From contig CACXUM010000014.1 in NCBI GenBank assembly GCA_902770835.1, positions 1 to 64,000 of the forward strand: 64,000 nucleotides of DNA, given 5' to 3'. Both the position numbers and the translations under genes were made by a program. How positions within the stretch are numbered: the stretch's first letter is position 1; every line of letters starts with the position of its first letter. The notes beneath the pieces were generated by a model. It had not been told where the DNA came from. It saw only the letters and a program-made list of their open reading frames with translations, and ran no database searches. Below are positions 23,502 through 31,849 of the stretch, piece by piece. The stretch is from an uncultured Bacteroidia bacterium. GTDB taxonomy: Bacteria; Bacteroidota; Bacteroidia; Bacteroidales; F082.

Positions 23502-24443
23502 TTAACCGATTATCTTCTCCTCTAACAATTCTTTGATTAAACCTTCAACATCACTATCGCTGGCGGTGAGGGTCTTGCTTTCTTTGGCCTGGAAGACGAT
23601 GTTCTGCACGGTTTTCACCTTGGTGGGACTACCCGAGAGGCCGCACTGGTTGGGGTCGCCATCCACGTCGGCCACGCTCCACTGATTGAGTGTCAAATAT
23701 GGGCGCGTCTTGCTTAATTCCACATTCCGAATTCCGAATTCAGAATTAGCATCCACCTCCAATGGGCACATGGCATATTTATACTTCATCACCAGCTTGG
23801 CGTTGCAGGGGCGGCAAGGTGCTGCACTACCATTAACGGTAATCACGCAAGGCAGCGGCACTTCGACAGTCTCCACGCCACCGTCGATATGGCGGCGGAT
23901 GGTGGCAATGTTGTTCTCAATCTTGAGGATTTCCTCGGCGTAGGTCACTTGGTTGAGACCTAATTTCTGCGCCACTTGCGGACCCACCTGAGCGGTGTCG
24001 CCGTCAATGGCCTGACGGCCTCCAATGACAATGTCCACATCGCCAATCTTCTTGATGGCGGTGGCGAGGGCATACGAAGTGGCGAGGGTGTCGGCGCCTG
24101 CGAAGAGGCGGTCGGTGAGCAGCCAGCCCGTGTCGGCTCCACGGAAGAGGCCTTGGCGGATGATCTCACCGGCGCGCGGCGGGCCCATGGTGAGCACGCC
24201 GACGGTGCTGCCTATGATCTCACCGGCGCGCGGCGGGCCCATGGTGAGCACGCCGACGGTGCTGCCTTGGATTTGCTCCTTGAGGCGCAGGGCCTGTTCA
24301 AGGGCGTTCAGGTCTTCGGGGTTGAAGATGGCGGGCAGTGCGGCGCGGTTCACGGTGCCTTCCGGTGTCATCGCGTCTTTGCCCACATTTCTCGTATCGG
24401 GCACCTGCTTGGCAAGCACCACGATTTTCAATGGTTTGGTCAT
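23502..24443 (-). CDS. etfB: Electron transfer flavoprotein, beta subunit, with in-frame duplication
   Basis: About 313 residues from MTKPLKIVVLAKQVPDTRNV (ATG 24441-24443). A longer frame to 24611 would cross the promoter box at 24475-24483. EtfB marks are NPEDLNALEQAL, VLTMGPPRA, LATSYALATAIKK, GRQAIDGDTAQVGPQVA and LPCVITVNG. The segment GSTVGVLTMGPPRAGEII is encoded twice in tandem from a perfect 54-bp duplication (24160-24267), adding 18 residues next to the nucleotide-binding core. Normal EtfB is about 255-295 residues. Whether the protein folds is uncertain. Confidence 0.9.
   Translation of the reverse strand: MTKPLKIVVLAKQVPDTRNVGKDAMTPEGTVNRAALPAIFNPEDLNALEQALRLKEQIQGSTVGVLTMGPPRAGEIIGSTVGVLTMGPPRAGEIIRQGLFRGADTGWLLTDRLFAGADTLATSYALATAIKKIGDVDIVIGGRQAIDGDTAQVGPQVAQKLGLNQVTYAEEILKIENNIATIRRHIDGGVETVEVPLPCVITVNGSAAPCRPCNAKLVMKYKYAMCPLEVDANSEFGIRNVELSKTRPYLTLNQWSVADVDGDPNQCGLSGSPTKVKTVQNIVFQAKESKTLTASDSDVEGLIKELLEEKIIG
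24160..24267. repeat. Perfect 54-bp tandem duplication inside etfB
   Basis: Bases 24160-24213 and 24214-24267 are identical. The unit is 18 codons, so the frame is kept. Confidence 0.93.
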
Positions 24444-24474
24444 AAAATAAAATTTCTCGTTTTCAAATTTGGCG

Positions 24475-24483
24475 GCAAAGATA
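24475..24483 (-). promoter_or_regulatory. -7 element of the etfB-etfA-acd operon
   Basis: The minus strand reads TATCTTTGC, 32 nt before the etfB ATG. Confidence 0.55.
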
Positions 24484-24579
24484 CAGCTTTTTTCCTTAAC
24501 GGCAAAATAGAGGCGCAACAGAATGATTCTGATGCGCCATTGAACGAATATTTTATTTGTTATGAACTTACTTCTGACC

Positions 24580-24975
24580 CTATGTATCCAAAAACTTTTC
24601 TTTATAATCAAAAGGATAGTATGTCATTTCCCAAAACAAGCCTGCTGTTAAGTCAAGTTCGTCAATGTCAACATAGTCTTCAACTATCGCTTCCATTCCA
24701 AGCGCTACTTCCTTATTCTCATGTTCCGCCAATGCATGAAGAATTTCATTTTCACAATTGCAAACTGTACAATTCATATCCAACATGGGCGAAGTATACT
24801 CCCATCGAACAGCCGATAGACATGAAAACTGTAGATAATTGGATTGGTCTGTTGTGCCCATTGGTCGTAGATGTTTTTCCATTTTGAGCAGGCCTCTTCT
24901 GTCAAATGATGTCCGCAATTCACCACAAATAGATGGTCAAGGCTTGGTTTGATCTTATCAAAGAATGTTTTCGAA
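24580..24975 (-). pseudogene. Frameshifted remnant of an unrecognised protein
   Basis: The last ~70 residues (from YTSPMLDMNCTVCNCENE to YKEKFLDT) read well in one frame, with a CTVCNC cluster and an acidic tail. Upstream, a different frame reads more protein-like (SLDHLFVVNCGHHLTEEAC, then QWAQQTNPIIYSFHVYRL) and stops just after the point where the first frame becomes credible, near 24790-24815. The open frame itself begins only at a TTG. I infer a single-base frameshift in an older gene with its 5' end also lost. I cannot name the family. Confidence 0.5.
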
Positions 24976-25015
24976 ACAGCTCAATTATTTTTATTTTCTC
25001 TTTTCCACAAACTGA

Positions 25016-25618
25016 TTATTTCATCATATGATATACAAATCTAGACAACTGAAGAGCCCAATAACTGTTATCGCCAGCCTTATATGCTTCAACTATAGGT
25101 TTAAGTTCAATACAAGTGACTGTCAATAGAACGATTGCCGCTACCACTGTCAATGTTTCAAAAAACTGGTGGATGCAATATTTCAACCGTATATTAAACA
25201 TCTCAACGGGGCTATTTCTGTACAACATTCTTTTTGAAGTGACTTCTGAAAAATTTTTCCAAACATAAACTGTTACAACCATTGCAAAAGTACAGCCGAT
25301 CAAAAGCATTATTCCCAATAAGATTCTCAATCTCAATTTAGTTTCGGGTGTAAGTATTGCTGCGCCAACTTGAGGCATATAACAAATGAATGCGATACTA
25401 CCAAACAAAAACAATAACCTAACCAAAATGTCCGAATTGGTTTTTCCAGGCCAAATAAAAAAGAACGAAAAGAACCATATTGCAAGCGGCCCATATTCAA
25501 GATAATGCACTTCTTCCATTCGAAACAAACAAGTTGTCCCAATTATGCATAATGCCAGAACTATGCCTATGATTCCGACATTGGCCGCACACCAACAATA
25601 AAAGGTTTTTGAATTCAT
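25016..25618 (-). CDS. Multi-pass membrane protein, unrecognised
   Basis: 200 residues with about five hydrophobic helices (roughly 12-32, 42-58, 66-85, 98-120, 153-172). There is no signal peptide beyond the first helix and no family I recognise. Its ATG overlaps the stop of the upstream PD-(D/E)XK nuclease-type gene by 4 nt, so it was built to be co-translated with it. AT-rich relative to the flanking genome. A membrane effector next to a nuclease-like sensor would be one reading, by position only. Confidence 0.6.
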   Translation of the reverse strand: MNSKTFYCWCAANVGIIGIVLALCIIGTTCLFRMEEVHYLEYGPLAIWFFSFFFIWPGKTNSDILVRLLFLFGSIAFICYMPQVGAAILTPETKLRLRILLGIMLLIGCTFAMVVTVYVWKNFSEVTSKRMLYRNSPVEMFNIRLKYCIHQFFETLTVVAAIVLLTVTCIELKPIVEAYKAGDNSYWALQLSRFVYHMMK

Positions 25619-26793
25619 CCTTTAATAAGTATATCCATCACTTCTTTGAAACATTTGAACACACCATCAAAATCATTGATGTCAAAGTATTTCCAAACAC
25701 AAAGATTTCTAGAGTGTTGTGGCAAACACGAATGCATAATTTGCATCAATTCAGCAGCTAATTCCATGTTATCATGCTTATATTTATCAATCTGACAGTA
25801 CATCTGTCTATCATTGTCTTCTGAAATACGGACATTTACATAATCACCCCTAAATGGCATTAACAGACCTACATGACCGTCCTCTTTGCTTTTCTCAAAT
25901 TTCGGATAAAGAATAGTTATCTCCTCTTTCCATCTCTGAATATGTGGTACCAATACTCTTTTTCTCGCTTCTTGATAATACCTGTTTTTGAGGCTAACAA
26001 GTTGGTTATATAACTCGTTCACTTCTTCTATCTTGTTTTGTAGAAAATGAACCTTGTCAAAATCATTTTCAAAAAGGTCAATATTAAGCCTTTCGACAAT
26101 CATTTTTTCTGTCTCCATTTTTATCGTGCTGTTTTGTGTTCTTAAATCAAATAATCCGTCTAAATAATCAATGTATTGTTCAATGGCACTTCGGAGTACT
26201 GTTTCTTTAATTTTTACATTAGGTAGTACTTGTTCTTTTAACCAATGTTGAATGTGTTCTCTGAATGAAAGATTCACATAACGGTTTTGGAAAGTTTTTT
26301 CATAACTTCCCCAAGATTGTTCGTCTGGCTTTTCTCCGTTTTGCGAGAGATATACGACATAGATTTGGTCTTCTCAAAAGCCATATTCTTTTGTCTTATC
26401 AATGTAGCGGCACAACTGAGCATCTTGATCCGCTGCATTATAAATCTTGTTCTCAAATATAATCGCATATTGGCCTCTTTCGCGCACCCATAAATCAATT
26501 CGTTCCTTTTCTTGGGTGATTTCAGGTTGGTTTACTTTAATGCCACTGAAATTCTCATTTTTCATATACTCGGCAATGAAACCAAGCAATGATTCCAATA
26601 TATCATAGCACTCGTTTTCAGTTTTATATTGAAGCAGTTTGGCCAGAATTCTGCTATGTCCGTTCTCATTGATGTATAATTCATCTATGACATTCAAATG
26701 ATAAGGTTGTTTTGCATCCATTTGTCTCTTGATTCCTCTATAGTAATCAACTAGTTCTAATATACTTTTTAGTTCTTCGTTGTTCATATTCAA
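25615..26793 (-). pseudogene. PD-(D/E)XK nuclease family protein (PDDEXK_4-like) interrupted by one in-frame TGA
   Basis: The frame from ATG 26793 gives 139 residues, with IDLWVRERGQ and IIFENKI supplying the D...ExK core, then stops at TGA (26374-26376). The same frame continues without another stop (EDQIYVVYLSQNGEKPDEQS and onward) into the 220-residue stretch ending at 25615. Removing the single TGA gives one ~391-residue protein of the length and layout of PDDEXK_4 (PF14281) proteins. The downstream part can restart at GTG 26277. I treat it as a recent nonsense mutation; recoding is possible but unsupported. Confidence 0.75.
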
Positions 26794-26838
26794 ATTGTTA
26801 GCTTAATTATGTTTTGACAATCACCATATTTCTTAATA

Positions 26839-27666
26839 TCATTGCAGTTTAAAGTTAACTGGAACCGCTATATTTACTCGAACCGTCACCCCGTTCTTCC
26901 GACCCGGCTTCCAATTTGGCATTGACTCAATGACACGGATAGCTTCTTCGTCACATCCATAACCAAGGCCACGGATAATCTTTGCATTTGAGATGCTGCC
27001 ATTAGGTTCCACAATAAGTTTCACAAACACTCTGCCTTGTATACCGCTCTCCATGGCATCTTGTGGATAATTTAAGTTTTCATCGATGTACTTTATCAGT
27101 TCATAATCACCGCCTGGGAAAGCAGGCATTTCTTCCACAATGTCATATATTTTTTGATGTGAAAAGTCTTCTTCCTCCACTATTACTACCCCATGGTTTT
27201 CGACTATCTCTTCTTCTATTTCTTCTTCAATCTCGCTTTCCTCAGCAAAATCTTCTTCAATGCCATCAACAACTATATTATAATCCATTGTCAAATCTTC
27301 AGTCACTCTTTCTATTTCTTGTTGCTTAACTGATTGGACAATACTATTCTCTTTAAAAGATGATTGAGTGACAACGGTTTCTTGCGCTGCTTCTGTACTT
27401 TTTTGCTCATTATTTCCTCGCTTTTTCACAGCACCTAATATCAATAATACTGCAAAGTAGCCGATTATTAAAAACTTAAAGATAGATGACAATAGTGGAT
27501 GGTCTTTTTCAAACTTTTCTGCTTCTTCTTTATTTCTTTGACGTTCTCTTTGCTCTTCATGCATTGCTGCATTATAACACCTACCACAACAATATTCTGT
27601 TGAACGAGAGCCTCTTGAAAAAGGACTATAATCAAATTGTTTTCCACACCATTTACATGTCCTCAT
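26839..27666 (-). CDS. Zinc-ribbon, single-TM, TonB C-terminal domain protein
   Basis: About 275 residues from MRTCKWCGKQFDYS (ATG 27664-27666). The N-terminal zinc-ribbon has two Cys pairs (CKWC and CCGRC). A highly charged helix follows, then one TM (about 63-80), a long acidic E-rich spacer, and a C-terminal TonB domain (about 190-275: FPGGDYELIKYIDENLNYP, then GRVFVKLIVEPNGSI). Cytoplasmic zinc-ribbon plus periplasmic TonB domain would link an inside signal to envelope energy transfer. No ExbB/ExbD is nearby. AT-rich and alone behind its own promoter. Confidence 0.78.
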   Translation of the reverse strand: MRTCKWCGKQFDYSPFSRGSRSTEYCCGRCYNAAMHEEQRERQRNKEEAEKFEKDHPLLSSIFKFLIIGYFAVLLILGAVKKRGNNEQKSTEAAQETVVTQSSFKENSIVQSVKQQEIERVTEDLTMDYNIVVDGIEEDFAEESEIEEEIEEEIVENHGVVIVEEEDFSHQKIYDIVEEMPAFPGGDYELIKYIDENLNYPQDAMESGIQGRVFVKLIVEPNGSISNAKIIRGLGYGCDEEAIRVIESMPNWKPGRKNGVTVRVNIAVPVNFKLQ

Positions 27667-27740
27667 AAGTTTTTCAGTTTTTATGTTTATAATTTCATTT
27701 CTATAACCAATCAATTAGATATTCTTTGTTTAATTCTGCT

Positions 27741-27749
27741 GCAAATCTA
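27741..27749 (-). promoter_or_regulatory. -7 element of the zinc-ribbon/TonB gene
   Basis: The minus strand reads TAGATTTGC, 75 nt before ATG 27666. Confidence 0.5.
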
Positions 27750-27809
27750 TCACCCTATTGTGCCAAATCACAGCACAGGCAATAAAAAAAGCATGGAATC
27801 AATTCCTTG

Positions 27810-27936
27810 CTTGAAGTCCGGGTTACCACGCCCACATCTCTAACAAGTATTCCACGCCGTAGCAACTACGGCATTTGCAACTTGCCCTTGAGATGTTGTC
27901 CTCTTTCGAGGACGAAGTGGTAATTGGACTTCAAGG
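27810..27936. repeat. Nested ~127-bp inverted repeat
   Basis: CTTGAAGTCCGGGTTACCAC (27810-27829) pairs with GTGGTAATTGGACTTCAAG (27917-27935). Inside are CATCTC/GAGATG and a CCGTAG/CTACGG hairpin. It occupies most of the 360-bp gap between the zinc-ribbon/TonB gene and the DUF1016 remnant; no gene is visible there. Confidence 0.7.
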
Positions 27937-28026
27937 ACAGCAACAAGTGCTATCTGATTATTCTATGTCTTTTGTGTTTAGCTTTTTCTTTTGCTTTAAT
28001 TTATTGATTATTTGTTTGTTATATTA

Positions 28027-28680
28027 TCATTCTGTTTTTACATTCAGGTTTCCTCCCAAATATGAGCAATATTCATCCAACGACTTTTGCATCACCTCTT
28101 GCGGGATGAGTTTACGGCGGTATTCAGCCACCATTGTTGGGCTCAATGAGCGGCTTAAAGTGTATTCCACCATACAGCGGTCGGCTGATGGGCATAGGAT
28201 GATGCCAATGCTCGGGTTTTCGTTGTCGCGTTTCACGTCGCGGTCTGGTGATATTTGTGCAATTGGCAATTGCACAATTTCATTCTGTCCGTTAGTGTCT
28301 TCTAATTGTGCAATCGGTAATTGCACAATTTCATCCAATTTCAAATGCTCGCCAAGACGCTGAAAATCATCGGTGCTATAAGTGTCATAGAACTTTACCA
28401 TATTATAAAGATGGCGTTTTCCGAATCCTCTGCGTTTCGGATTTTGCCGTTTCAAATAATCGGCCAGTTCACTGACCACCTTGCTGCCCCAGTGGGAAGA
28501 CTTTAATTGAATAGATATGTATTGACCCACTTCCCAAGCCGTTAGCAACGACTCCATATTCACCGTGGCTATCGCCGTTGTGCGATGCTTATTGATGATG
28601 GAATCCACGTAGGCGAATTGCATTTCAAAGTCATCGGGATTCGGTGGTATAATCTGTACGGTCTTCTTGTCCATATCCAT
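28027..28680 (-). pseudogene. DUF1016 (YhcG-type) nuclease with the catalytic core deleted
   Basis: 217 residues against about 350-380 for complete YhcG proteins. The N-terminal DUF1016_N domain is intact (LLTAWEVGQYISIQLK, then RRGFGKRHLYNMVKFY). After residue ~130 the sequence jumps to the extreme C-terminus (DRDVKRDNENPSIGIILC, then EYTLSRSLSPTMVAEY), so about 130-150 residues including the PD-(D/E)XK core are missing in frame. Two copies of an EIVQLPIAQ-encoding palindromic repeat sit at the junction. The frame is open, so a truncated protein may be made. Confidence 0.75.
28256..28334. repeat. Pair of 28-bp palindromic repeats in the DUF1016 remnant
   Basis: Bases 28256-28283 and 28307-28334 are near-identical and each contains a palindrome of the TGTGCAATT...AATTGCACA type. 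They are 51 bp apart, so in frame. Confidence 0.8.
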
Positions 28681-28692
28681 TTATTTCGCCCT

Positions 28693-28701
28693 GCAAATAT
28701 A
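28693..28701 (-). promoter_or_regulatory. -7 element of the DUF1016 gene
   Basis: The minus strand reads TATATTTGC, 13 nt before ATG 28680, giving a nearly leaderless message. Confidence 0.5.
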
Positions 28702-28739
28702 AGCATTTTTCGGAATAGTGGATTTTATTTTCCACCTCG

Positions 28740-30440
28740 TCAAACCCTATCCAATTCCTCCATCAATGCGGGACGCTTGGCATATAAAGTGCGAAGTTGG
28801 GCGATGAGATTGTTTGCCTTCGCTTTCCCGCCCAATTTGATCATCCTGCGGATGTAACGGCAGGCGGTTTGGTAATGGTCGCGCCCCATGTTGCGTTCCA
28901 AATAATCCAAAATCCGGCTCGCGTATAAATCCACTATTTCATCAGCATAATGCTTGGAAAGATGGCTTTCGTATTGCTCGATGGTAGAGAGGGTTGGATT
29001 CTCTTTGACCATCTCCCACAACTTGTCCCATTTTTCCTCCCGAATGTAAATAGTGCCGACCAATCCTGTATCATACCAACGCCTTTTCGCCTTGATTTCG
29101 CTTACAATGCCATCGACAAACGCTTCCCACTCTTCAGGTTTCACATGCTCCTTCAAAATCTGGTAATAGTCTTGCTCATTCCTGAAATTGTCAATCAACA
29201 GACGGCGGGCGTATTCGATGATTTTTGGCGTATCATTCTGTGCCTGCGCAATTTTCAGCAGCCAATCATACCATTCCTTGGCCAATCCCGGCTTGTCTTT
29301 CATATCGGCTTGCACGCCATCTTGGGCCAATCTGACGGCTTTCGCATAGTCCTTTTGGTCCAATGCTTTCTCGATGGCCATCCTTCTAAACTTCGGATTG
29401 TCCATGTTTTGCTCAAGAAATTGGTCTGCAATTGTTTCGCCTTTCCTTTTCAAAAGCAAATCATACTTTATCAATTGCAACTCCTCGTTTTGGTACTCTG
29501 ATTGTTGCTTTTTTTCGGCCAAGGCCATGACGCGGTCGAAATCGTCATCCGTGACGGCGAGTCCGGCTGCAATAGTCAGCAAAGAATTGTGCCAACCCCA
29601 TCCATCAAAAACGCCCCTTCTAAATTCATGCAAACAGAAGTCGAATATTTGTCGGCGGATGGCCGTTGCGTCGCAAGTCGTAGCCATCTCGTCCAATAAA
29701 TTGAAGGCTTCATCGATGCACTCGCCGATGTCGCCATTGCTGTCGTCGGCATCGTTGATTGCCACAATCAATTCCTCCATCACGGCAAAGCAAATCCATA
29801 CGGCATTCTGATAACTGCCCCGATTGATTTGCTTTTTGGCCGAGTCAAGCAATTCATACACTGCTTTTCCCAGCGCCCTTGCCTTGTTCCAATCGATGAA
29901 ACCATATCTATCCGTTGCCGACCTTATCATAGCCTTCAACTGCTTCTGATACAAATCTTTGGATATGTTTTCGTTGTAATGTTCAAGACTGGATAGCACA
30001 TGGTTTCGGAACATGGCGTTTTTCTTGGCTTCCGTCCTGATCAACTCCTTCAATTCCTCAACAGAGGCTTTGTCCATCAGTTCATCGATTTGCGTCGCTA
30101 CGCTTTTGCTCTTTTTCGTACCCGACCCAGTCGATTTCTTGGAATTGGCCGTTTTCTTCGTCAGGCCCAAATCTTCCTCTTGCAATGAAAAAATCACAGC
30201 GGCAACATGCTTGCAGACTGGCCCTAAATCGTAAGGGCAGTCGCAGTTGTAGTCGGTCACCACATTGTTTTCAACGGTCAGGCGGACGGTGTAGTCCTCC
30301 GTTCCCTCAACGATGGCTTCGTAAGTGTTTGGGCTGACTTCCTCAAGTTCATGCACAAGGCCTTTCTTGAAATAGGTCAAGCCACGCTGTAAGATTTTCT
30401 CGTCAATGACTTGCTCGAATTGGTCCAATGGGATTTGCAT
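28740..30440 (-). CDS. SWIM zinc-finger protein
   Basis: About 566 residues from MQIPLDQFEQVIDEKIL (ATG 30438-30440). A longer frame to 30491 would cross the promoter box. The SWIM motif lies near residues 62-78 (CDCPYDLGPVCKHVAAVI, C-x-C-xn-C-x-H). A Lys/Ser-rich linker follows and the rest is alpha-helical, repeat-like (TPR-like by eye). SWIM domains bind DNA or proteins; in Bacteria they often accompany SNF2 helicases, which are absent here. Confidence 0.88.
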   Translation of the reverse strand: MQIPLDQFEQVIDEKILQRGLTYFKKGLVHELEEVSPNTYEAIVEGTEDYTVRLTVENNVVTDYNCDCPYDLGPVCKHVAAVIFSLQEEDLGLTKKTANSKKSTGSGTKKSKSVATQIDELMDKASVEELKELIRTEAKKNAMFRNHVLSSLEHYNENISKDLYQKQLKAMIRSATDRYGFIDWNKARALGKAVYELLDSAKKQINRGSYQNAVWICFAVMEELIVAINDADDSNGDIGECIDEAFNLLDEMATTCDATAIRRQIFDFCLHEFRRGVFDGWGWHNSLLTIAAGLAVTDDDFDRVMALAEKKQQSEYQNEELQLIKYDLLLKRKGETIADQFLEQNMDNPKFRRMAIEKALDQKDYAKAVRLAQDGVQADMKDKPGLAKEWYDWLLKIAQAQNDTPKIIEYARRLLIDNFRNEQDYYQILKEHVKPEEWEAFVDGIVSEIKAKRRWYDTGLVGTIYIREEKWDKLWEMVKENPTLSTIEQYESHLSKHYADEIVDLYASRILDYLERNMGRDHYQTACRYIRRMIKLGGKAKANNLIAQLRTLYAKRPALMEELDRV

Positions 30441-30461
30441 GGTTTTGCTTTTTTTGAAAAG

Positions 30462-30470
30462 GCAAAGGTA
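30462..30470 (-). promoter_or_regulatory. -7 element of the SWIM gene
   Basis: The minus strand reads TACCTTTGC, 22 nt before ATG 30440. Confidence 0.55.
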
Positions 30471-30564
30471 TTGAATTTCCTGAATGTACACTCAGAGAGC
30501 ATGAAAAAAATCGGTCTAATACGACAATACCTCCTTGAAAAACTTCGGATTGTTTGAAAATCAT

Positions 30565-30573
30565 TACTTTTGC
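30565..30573 (+). promoter_or_regulatory. -7 element of the HydE-like gene
   Basis: TACTTTTGC, 17 nt before ATG 30590. It excludes an in-frame start at 30554. Confidence 0.6.
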
Positions 30574-30589
30574 AGCAAATTTTCAAAAG

Positions 30590-31669
30590 ATGTCAATCCT
30601 GGAAATCCTAAACAAACAAGACTTCTCCAAAGAGGAAATCAAAATCCTCCTTGCCGCTGAAGGCGAGGACAAGAAGAGGCTTTTCGACCGTGCTTTGCAG
30701 GTGAAACTGAAGCATTTGGACAACTATGTACACCTGCGTGGTCTGATTGAATACAGCAATATCTGCACAAAATACTGCCTCTACTGTGGCGTGCGCTGCA
30801 AGAACCTGAAAGTGGAACGCTACCAACTCAGCGACGAGGAAGTCATCGAATGTGCCCAACTTGCCCACAAGTTGGGCTACGGCTCGGTGGCGTTGCAAAG
30901 CGGCGAAAGGAGCGACAAGGCTTTTGTGGACAAGATTACCTATTTGGTCAAGGAAATCAAGAAGATAGACAACGGGAGTTTGGGCATTACCCTCTCGTTG
31001 GGCGAGCAAACGGAAGAAACCTACCGCCGCTGGTTTGAGGCGGGAGCGCACCGTTATCTGCTCCGCATCGAGGCCTCGAATGAGGACCTGTATTATAAGA
31101 TACACCCGCGTGATGAGAAGCACGACTTCAAAAAACGCTTGGACTGCATCGACAGTCTTTTGAAAGTCGGCTACCAGACTGGCACGGGCGTGATGGTCGG
31201 CCTGCCGTTCCAGACTTTGGACGATTTGGCGGGCGACTTGCTTTTCTTCAAGCAAAAAGATGTGGCTATGGTCGGGATGGGGCCTTTCATTCCCCATCCT
31301 GACACACCACTTTGGCAATACAAAGACCAAATCCCGACCGCCGAGAAGCGTATGGAACTGACATTGAAGATGATAGCCATCCTCCGCCTGATGATGCCCG
31401 AAATCAATATGGTGGCGGCCACGGCCAACCAAACCGTCGACCCGCAAGGGCGCGAGAAAGCCATTCTTGCCGGAGCCAACGTCATCATGCCGAACCTCAC
31501 GCCGAATGAGTTCCGCGAAAACTACCTCATTTATCCCGACAAGGCCTGCGTAAAGGACAAACCCGACGAGTGCCACAGTTGTTTAGACCTGCGTCTTGCG
31601 GCCATCGGGCACAAGGTTTTGTATAACGCTTGGGGCGATTCTGTGGCGTTCACCAAGAAGCACTTGTGA
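30590..31669 (+). CDS. hydE: HydE-like radical SAM enzyme
   Basis: About 359 residues. The radical SAM cluster cysteines are C59, C63 and C66 (ICTKYCLYCGVRC). Family marks include GYGSVALQSGE, ITLSLGEQTEETYRRWFEAGAHRYLLR, GVMVGLPFQTLDDLA and PFIPHPDTPL. This matches HydE of [FeFe]-hydrogenase maturation; the relatives PylB and BioB differ in these blocks. HydF, HydG and hydrogenase genes are not in the window. Two extra cysteines near the C-terminus (DECHSC) could hold a second cluster as in some HydE. Confidence 0.85.
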   Translation: MSILEILNKQDFSKEEIKILLAAEGEDKKRLFDRALQVKLKHLDNYVHLRGLIEYSNICTKYCLYCGVRCKNLKVERYQLSDEEVIECAQLAHKLGYGSVALQSGERSDKAFVDKITYLVKEIKKIDNGSLGITLSLGEQTEETYRRWFEAGAHRYLLRIEASNEDLYYKIHPRDEKHDFKKRLDCIDSLLKVGYQTGTGVMVGLPFQTLDDLAGDLLFFKQKDVAMVGMGPFIPHPDTPLWQYKDQIPTAEKRMELTLKMIAILRLMMPEINMVAATANQTVDPQGREKAILAGANVIMPNLTPNEFRENYLIYPDKACVKDKPDECHSCLDLRLAAIGHKVLYNAWGDSVAFTKKHL

Positions 31670-31675
31670 TTTTTC

Positions 31676-31794
31676 TCACAAAACCTGCAAAACCATTATT
31701 GGATGGAAAGTCGCCAACTGGCTCTTTTCCGGCGGCAAGGCGGTTGCCGCGCCGCACCTTACAAAAAGTTTTGCCAGTTTTGAAAGTTTTGTGA
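31676..31794. repeat. Nested inverted repeat after hydE
   Basis: TCACAAAACCTGCAAAAC (31676-31693) faces GTTTTG...GTTTTGTGA (31769-31794). Inside, GGCGGCAA and TTGCCGC can pair. It fills the gap between hydE and the C25 protease promoter and could act as a terminator of hydE. Confidence 0.5.
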
Positions 31795-31814
31795 CAAGAT
31801 TTCATAAAAATACC

Positions 31815-31823
31815 TATTTTTGC
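31815..31823 (+). promoter_or_regulatory. -7 element of the C25 protease gene
   Basis: TATTTTTGC followed by CCC, 27 nt before ATG 31850. Confidence 0.55.
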
Positions 31824-31849
31824 CCCTTTGAAAATCAATTTATTTCATT

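Noticed and set aside
26374-26376. Selenocysteine or reassigned TGA in the nuclease
   Set aside because: No SECIS-like hairpin follows and other genes here use TGA as normal stop (for example in ATGA overlaps), so a nonsense mutation is simpler.
30590-31669. PylB or BioB instead of HydE
   Set aside because: No pyl or bio genes are near, and the GYGSVALQSGE and PFIPHPDTPL blocks fit HydE better; kept as HydE-like.
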